A stretch of DNA of 30,904 nt, from positions 5,027-35,930 of the forward strand of contig CYKH01001679.1 in NCBI GenBank assembly GCA_001460835.1. The letters are read 5' to 3'. Positions within the stretch are counted from its first letter, which is position 1. The number at the start of each line of letters is the position of its first letter. This document shows, in pieces, positions 25,834-30,904 of the stretch. The notes under the pieces were generated by a model, which ran no database searches, was not told the origin of the DNA, and saw only the letters and a program-made list of their open reading frames with translations. The position numbers were made by a program, and so were the translations under genes. This DNA is from Bodo saltans (taxonomy: Eukaryota; Euglenozoa; Kinetoplastea; Eubodonida; Bodonidae).

Positions 25834-28800
25834 ATGTTGCCATTGCTACGAGCCTCCCCAGTAGGCATCGTCCCTGCGGATGATCTGGGCACAGGTTACA
25901 ACTCACCGGATCGGTCGTACTCCCCAGGCCGGGGGACCATGCGGTCAAGCATTGCGGTGTCATGGTCAGATTATCCTCATGCAAAGGAACAGCAAGCCGC
26001 GGTAGATTTGCGGCTGCCAACGCTGTCTCGGCCAACAAGCAGACAACAGAATATGCATTTCTCGCCGTCAACCATTGGCTCGCAACGATCCCGTGAGCCC
26101 ATGAACAGCTCGACGACATCTTCCATGATTGGGGAAAGTAGTAGCGACCAACAGATAGACCGCGAAGTCCGCCGTACGACGCAACAGTATCAACCAACCG
26201 GTGACCCTCTGAAGATCATGAGGTTGGCCAAGGTCGGAGCGATGCCCACGAACGCCAATCCAAAGCTGACCAGACTGGCAGCGATGATGGACCAATTCAA
26301 ACTAAACGAGTACGTACGATTAGACGCCCCGTTGCCTTCTGCAAGCCGTCCAGTGAGTAGGCAGAGCAACTCTGCGATTTCGAGCGCTGCCGGTAGTATG
26401 GCTGCGTACCCTCGATCCGGTGGGGCGTCCCTTTCTTCGCCAGAAGACCAGTCGCTGACGTCGCACCGCACCTTTAGCCCCGCCAACACGAGCCCTAACA
26501 GCAGTGTATTGGAGCAAATTAGAAATACACCCACAATATCGGGAGGGAGTCCCTCCAAACCTCTTCCCCCCATCTCTCGAGACACCACTCCTCCACCTGC
26601 TGCACAACGCCGCGATGAATCACCCGCCCCGCCCACCTTCCACCACCCGGACTACCAACACAGCCCCACGCAGCTTCTTCAGCAGCTCACCAAGGAAGAG
26701 GACTACTGGAGGGGCTACACGGAGCTAGAAGAGGCCCAGCGGCGGTATTACATGTGGACATTCTTAAGGAGGGGGGAAATGCCTCTCGCCTCCAAGACAT
26801 TTCAAGTAGGACTATCCCCCTCTGTCTCCCATGAAGCTGTCGCAGCTGATATTTCGCGGCTTCGTATCGAAGCCGCCGCTTCCCCACGGCCGAGTTCAGC
26901 GGCCACGACTAGTTTGGTTCACCGGATGCGACTTCCACAACGCCCGTCTAGTGGCGCCATCACCTCCTCCGCCTCGAAGGTTGTGCCGCCGATTGTGACG
27001 CTTAACTCTGCATCATCAAGTCCTCGGCAACCACAACAGGCGCCCACTGGTGTGTCCCTCACCACCCGTGTGATCCTACCAGTCCCATTGCAGCCCAAGG
27101 AACCTGCGGTCCATCCACTGTTAGCCGTGCAGATCTCTTCCATGCGCTCTCCACAGACAACTTCAGGGCTGCTCGCCTCGACTGACCCACATCGTCTGAA
27201 CTCCCCTTTGCGACTGGATGGAATGATTTCCCCCACCTCCACCAGTTCCGTCTCACCTCGAGGGGCAGTGGCAAGAGATCTCGCAAGGAAATTTACTGAT
27301 GCACTCGATGATTTGGAAGAGGATGAACTGTACGAGCGCAATGCAACGGAGTCCAAGGAGGAGCATAGTTGGAGTAAGATCATTTTAGTGCCATGGCTTA
27401 TCAAAGTCACTCCTTTGCAGGAGGCCTCATGTCGGGGCGATTTGAGCAAAATTCAACAAGACGTCTTCTTTCACCTCGTGACCAGCATGTCCCGTTACTT
27501 GTACCTGATGGAACGATTCTACGTGGAAGCTCGCAGTGCAAAGCTTACGTTATTTGACCAAGGCCTCGCTAGCTGGCAAAGGAGAGTGCACCAACGTCTT
27601 GACATTGAGAATGAAGAAGTCCAAGAGCGCGGCGATTTGCTGCAAGAGGAAGCGCATGTCACACGATTTCTGATGCGCCGGTGGCACCAGCACGTCCAGG
27701 TCATGCTGCTCCGCACAAAAGCCTACACGAACGCCATGGCAACGTTTGCCGCCGTCAGCCACTTGGCGGCGACGGAGGACCACGAACGTCATGTCATGGA
27801 ATTAGACACAGAGACGTCCTTGTTGGATGTGCGGCGCCTCCAGAGCCTTGAGGAGGTAAGACTGGAGTCGCACCGTGACACGTACGACGCGATGCGTGTG
27901 TGGTTTGCGGAGAGTTGCGGTGCTGTTCGACGACAAACACGTTTGCTACAAGAAATCCACGCGTCGATGGGGTCACTGGAAGACGCCGAGCAACTTCGGC
28001 GAGAGACATTGACTCGAGTTGGCGTTGAGGAGCTTGTGTCACGGCACTTGTTGGAGGGCAGCGTGCGCGGCTGCCTGAATGCAGTGAGCCTCGCCACGAC
28101 CCACCACATGGCCAAATTAAACATTGCCTTAGAGGACGAAAGCCGCCACACTCAGATGTTCGTTGAGCATCATCAACAGATTCTTCACCCAGAAAAGAAT
28201 TCCCGACGCACTATTGGGCAGCAAGAGGAGCACCTTTGGGATCAGTGCTTGCGATTGGATGACATAACGCGTTGGCGAGACTCTCAAGTGAACTTCTTTT
28301 ACCGACAAGCTGTGATGGACTTGAACGCGTCGACCAATTTATTCGAGGCTCTTGTCAATGTCATGAAAGAGGAGTACGACGCCCGAGAAAAGGTCTTAGA
28401 CTTGGAGGACGAAGCGTACGAGGACGACTTCATCATTTGTCATCAACGCATGCGCCGGTTGGACACCGTGCGGTCTTTTATCATCGCCTCACCTGGGGAC
28501 GAGCGTAGAAGTCGTCTCTCTGTCGAGGCTGAGTACCGCGAGGGCTTGTACGAACTCATGGAGCTCAATGATGAGTGCGAGCAGATGTCCAAGACAGCAG
28601 AAGGTTTATGTCAGACGAAGTGGATGATCTTTAGAGCAGAGGAGCAGATCGTCGAGATGCACGTGCACATCATCTTCCCGGAGACGCATGCTCGTGCCCG
28701 TTTGGAGGAGGACGGCAGCACAGACTATGCCCTGTTGTGCAGCACTAACCTTTCTCAGATGCAGATGTGGGAGGCCTCTGTGCAAGAACTGTATGAGAAC

Positions 28801-29295
28801 TCTCATCACGCCATTGAAGATGTGTATTCCCAAGCTGCCCTGTCGGTACAATCATCAAGTGAGCTGACCTTTACGGAAGAGCGGCGACGCATTGAGGCGG
28901 AGTACGCGGAGGCTCACGAATGGGTGCAATGGAGTGGCCGTGTACGTCTGATGAAACTTGCTGCACTAGAAACCATTCAACGTAAACATCTCATTGTCCT
29001 TGAAGAGGAGTGTATGACACCAGCCATGGCGGCGCACAAGCATGTACAACGTCTTGACGCTCTCTGCACGTCACTGATGCCTTTTCGTGAGGTACGGTTT
29101 CATGACGTGGAGTTGGAAACGATGTTCGACGTTGCGGCCTCCCACGTTGTCGCCTCACACCACTCACTTCTGGCCACGCTTGACAGCAATCGTAGCGCCC
29201 TGCCCTTTGCACCTCTCCTCCGTAGTCATGACAACGTAGCACGGTTTCTCGTACTTACCGTCACACGGCGTTGCACACCGCAGGGAGCACGATAA
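25834..29295 (+). CDS. Large helical coiled-coil protein of unknown function (1153 aa)
   Basis: The N-terminal 450 or so residues are Ser/Pro/Gln-rich and disordered, with repeated SRPxSRQ-type motifs (LSRPTSRQQN, SRPVSRQSN) and many SP sites. From about residue 490 onward the protein is almost entirely charged amphipathic helix with frequent His, Glu and Arg. An example is WQRRVHQRLDIENEEVQERG. No enzyme motif, membrane span or signal is seen. It looks like a cytoskeletal or flagellar structural protein of the large kinetoplastid type (inference). The end, HHSLLATLDSNRS, recalls the helical repeat of the next gene, and the last 20 residues look out of character. A frame change near the end, linking the two genes, is therefore possible. 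Confidence 0.78.
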   Translation: MLPLLRASPVGIVPADDLGTGYNSPDRSYSPGRGTMRSSIAVSWSDYPHAKEQQAAVDLRLPTLSRPTSRQQNMHFSPSTIGSQRSREPMNSSTTSSMIGESSSDQQIDREVRRTTQQYQPTGDPLKIMRLAKVGAMPTNANPKLTRLAAMMDQFKLNEYVRLDAPLPSASRPVSRQSNSAISSAAGSMAAYPRSGGASLSSPEDQSLTSHRTFSPANTSPNSSVLEQIRNTPTISGGSPSKPLPPISRDTTPPPAAQRRDESPAPPTFHHPDYQHSPTQLLQQLTKEEDYWRGYTELEEAQRRYYMWTFLRRGEMPLASKTFQVGLSPSVSHEAVAADISRLRIEAAASPRPSSAATTSLVHRMRLPQRPSSGAITSSASKVVPPIVTLNSASSSPRQPQQAPTGVSLTTRVILPVPLQPKEPAVHPLLAVQISSMRSPQTTSGLLASTDPHRLNSPLRLDGMISPTSTSSVSPRGAVARDLARKFTDALDDLEEDELYERNATESKEEHSWSKIILVPWLIKVTPLQEASCRGDLSKIQQDVFFHLVTSMSRYLYLMERFYVEARSAKLTLFDQGLASWQRRVHQRLDIENEEVQERGDLLQEEAHVTRFLMRRWHQHVQVMLLRTKAYTNAMATFAAVSHLAATEDHERHVMELDTETSLLDVRRLQSLEEVRLESHRDTYDAMRVWFAESCGAVRRQTRLLQEIHASMGSLEDAEQLRRETLTRVGVEELVSRHLLEGSVRGCLNAVSLATTHHMAKLNIALEDESRHTQMFVEHHQQILHPEKNSRRTIGQQEEHLWDQCLRLDDITRWRDSQVNFFYRQAVMDLNASTNLFEALVNVMKEEYDAREKVLDLEDEAYEDDFIICHQRMRRLDTVRSFIIASPGDERRSRLSVEAEYREGLYELMELNDECEQMSKTAEGLCQTKWMIFRAEEQIVEMHVHIIFPETHARARLEEDGSTDYALLCSTNLSQMQMWEASVQELYENSHHAIEDVYSQAALSVQSSSELTFTEERRRIEAEYAEAHEWVQWSGRVRLMKLAALETIQRKHLIVLEEECMTPAMAAHKHVQRLDALCTSLMPFREVRFHDVELETMFDVAASHVVASHHSLLATLDSNRSALPFAPLLRSHDNVARFLVLTVTRRCTPQGAR

Positions 29296-29466
29296 CGCAA
29301 CCTTTTATAAGTGTCGTCACTCCGCGAAAGAACCGTTCGTTACGTCGTGCGTCGTTGCTGAGACGTACTTTACTGATCATGCAAGCTGCGGAGGACGTGT
29401 CGAGTTCTTCTGGAGAAGCCTCTCATGTGTCGCAGCGAAGCGGCCGACTACTACGGTTGCTAGGAG

Positions 29467-30156
29467 CGCATGCACCGCCAACGTGTGACGATGGGCGAAA
29501 AGTCACAGTGGAAGTGGCTCCAAAAGATGCACGACGCCCTCCGCACGACGCATACGAATGCGATCCTTGCGATCTTGGATGAGCACCACGCAGCTGTCGT
29601 GTCCTTCAACGAGCTTTCCTTTGCGGCACACGCTGCAGTGTTAAAGAATGGAGAAGAACAATTGATTGCACAAGAAGAACGCCAACGAGAGGTGATGGAG
29701 AAGCGAGAAGATGATCATCGTGATGTGGCACGTAGTGCGCAACGATCATTACGTTGGAACGTCGTGACCCTGCAGCAACACCACGCCGCTGTTGCCGCCT
29801 CCTTAGACCTCCGCATGCACCGCCAACGCGTAACGATGGGCGAAAAGTCACAGTGGAAGTGGCTCCTAAAAATGCACGACGCCCTCCGCACGACGCACAC
29901 GAATGCGATCCTTGCGATCTTGGATGAGCACCACGCAGCTGTCGTGTCCTTCAACGAGCTTTCCTTTGCGGCACACGCTGCAGTGTTAAAGAATGGAGAA
30001 GAACAATTGATTGCACAAGAAGAACGCCAACGAGAGGTGATGGAGAAGCGAGAAGATGATCATCGTGATGTGGCACGTAGTGCGCAACGATCATTACGTT
30101 GGAACGTCGTGACCCTGCAGCAACACCACGCCGCTGTTGCCGCCTCCTTAGAGGGT
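29467..30156 (+). repeat. 345-bp tandem in-frame duplication (115-residue unit)
   Basis: Unit 1 is 29467-29811 and unit 2 is 29812-30156. I count five differences, all within the first 70 or so bases; the remaining roughly 270 bases look identical. Four of the five are synonymous (CGT/CGC, GTG/GTA, AAG/AAA, CAT/CAC) and one changes Gln to Leu. Confidence 0.92.
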
Positions 30157-30904
30157 GAGCGTGGCAACGCATCCAACCGTCACCAGTTCGGGGACGATGA
30201 GGGATCGGAGCGTGAACTGGTCGAGGCAAAGGAAAAGAAAGTGCGCATGGAGCTCGTCTCCATCTTCAACGACCTTACTCGTCAACACTTTTCCAACGAG
30301 CGCTCGCACAAGGTTGCTCATGAGGAGCTGTATGATCAGTGCTCCTCCTCACTGTTACAGTTCCTGAAGTCTCTTCATCAAGATCATCCAGCAGATCTTG
30401 CAGACAAAGCACCGTACATGCTTACCAACGATGGAACCTGCACGATGCTAGATTTCAGCTCGTTCCACCGCAACGGGAATCGTTGCTCTGACGATACAAT
30501 CGACACCATTGCGTCTCTCATGCGTCACACGAAGCACGTGGAACATATTATTATTCGTAACAACGTCATGTCGGAGTTTGGAGGCCGCTTGACAAAACGT
30601 GGCATCATTACACTCACGACACTCTTCCATCAGCTGACCCGCGTAGACTTGCGGAATTGTAAAATTGGGGACGAAGAAGCAAAGATTCTGTTCCGTGCAG
30701 TGGAGAACCACCCAGACCCCGTACTCGAAGTGCTTGCCCTCGACGACAACTTGATCACGTCCGACGGTTGCCGGCAACTCCTTACCACCCTCAGAGCCCC
30801 AAACTCCCCGTTGGTCGACGTCACCGTCACAGGAAACGAAGGCATTCCCAAAGGAATGATGAGCGTCGTCGCCTTTTACTGCCAGCTGAACCGTCAAACG
30901 CGTC
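29470..30904 (+). CDS. Leucine-rich-repeat protein with N-terminal helical repeats, partial (3' end outside window)
   Basis: The frame is open from 29464 to the window edge with no stop. It encodes two near-identical 115-residue helical units (MHRQRVTMGEKSQWKW start, LQQHHAAVAASL end), a charged segment, and from about residue 320 leucine-rich repeats of the ribonuclease-inhibitor type. Examples are LTRVDLRNCKIGDEEAKIL and LEVLALDDNLITSDGC. Such proteins act in protein-protein scaffolds, but the partner cannot be told. The start is uncertain. ATG 29470 lies inside the first repeat, and a TAG at 29461 bars upstream extension. An ATG at 29379 in another frame (MQAAEDVSSSSGEAS) looks like a better N-terminus and would need one extra base near 29460 removed. 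Synonymous differences between the repeats support coding in this frame. Confidence 0.75.
   Translation, partial: MHRQRVTMGEKSQWKWLQKMHDALRTTHTNAILAILDEHHAAVVSFNELSFAAHAAVLKNGEEQLIAQEERQREVMEKREDDHRDVARSAQRSLRWNVVTLQQHHAAVAASLDLRMHRQRVTMGEKSQWKWLLKMHDALRTTHTNAILAILDEHHAAVVSFNELSFAAHAAVLKNGEEQLIAQEERQREVMEKREDDHRDVARSAQRSLRWNVVTLQQHHAAVAASLEGERGNASNRHQFGDDEGSERELVEAKEKKVRMELVSIFNDLTRQHFSNERSHKVAHEELYDQCSSSLLQFLKSLHQDHPADLADKAPYMLTNDGTCTMLDFSSFHRNGNRCSDDTIDTIASLMRHTKHVEHIIIRNNVMSEFGGRLTKRGIITLTTLFHQLTRVDLRNCKIGDEEAKILFRAVENHPDPVLEVLALDDNLITSDGCRQLLTTLRAPNSPLVDVTVTGNEGIPKGMMSVVAFYCQLNRQTR

Noticed and set aside
25684-25883. ATG-initiated frame upstream of the large coiled-coil gene
   Set aside because: It overlaps the start of the better-supported gene, spans its splice acceptor and has no recognisable content.

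Overview
The window looks like nuclear DNA of a kinetoplastid flagellate, most likely a free-living bodonid such as Bodo saltans (inference). All convincing genes lie on the + strand, lack introns and are separated by roughly 100-270 bases. Most start 10-30 bases after a pyrimidine tract plus AG, which is how spliced-leader trans-splice acceptors look in polycistronic units. The CDK gene closely resembles trypanosomatid CRK1. Start codons were taken as the first in-frame ATG after such an acceptor.

Layout: 1-12.4 kb is a housekeeping run: a kinesin whose frame is broken by an exact 181-bp tandem duplication, the CDK CRK1, chaperonin CCT-delta, a small coiled-coil protein, a secreted serine carboxypeptidase, a membrane fatty-acid-desaturase-family enzyme with bacterial-looking motifs, three tandem calmodulin-family genes (divergent, degenerate, canonical) and a probable mitochondrial membrane protein.

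12.4-21.6 kb is an accessory island of decayed sequence. It holds two tandem, diverged copies of a large P-loop NTPase gene, both wrecked by frameshifts or stops. The first has lost its Walker A lysine and Walker B acids; the second keeps them. Between them sits a frameshifted relic of a non-LTR reverse transcriptase. Other unidentified gene fragments flank the pair, one of them on the - strand. Architecture and the company of a retroelement recall the RHS (retrotransposon hot spot)/Crinkler NTPase class, but this is inference from motif patterns. A 48-aa single-helix microprotein gene with a strong splice acceptor lies at the right edge of the island.

21.7-30.9 kb returns to coding sequence: a 37-bp tandem repeat, a CNNM/DUF21 membrane protein broken by an exact 140-bp duplication, two adjacent paralogous ubiquitin-like-domain proteins sharing an unrecognised N-terminal motif, a 1153-aa helical coiled-coil protein, and the 5' part of a leucine-rich-repeat protein that opens with a duplicated 115-residue helical unit and runs off the window. 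No tRNA, rRNA or CRISPR was seen.
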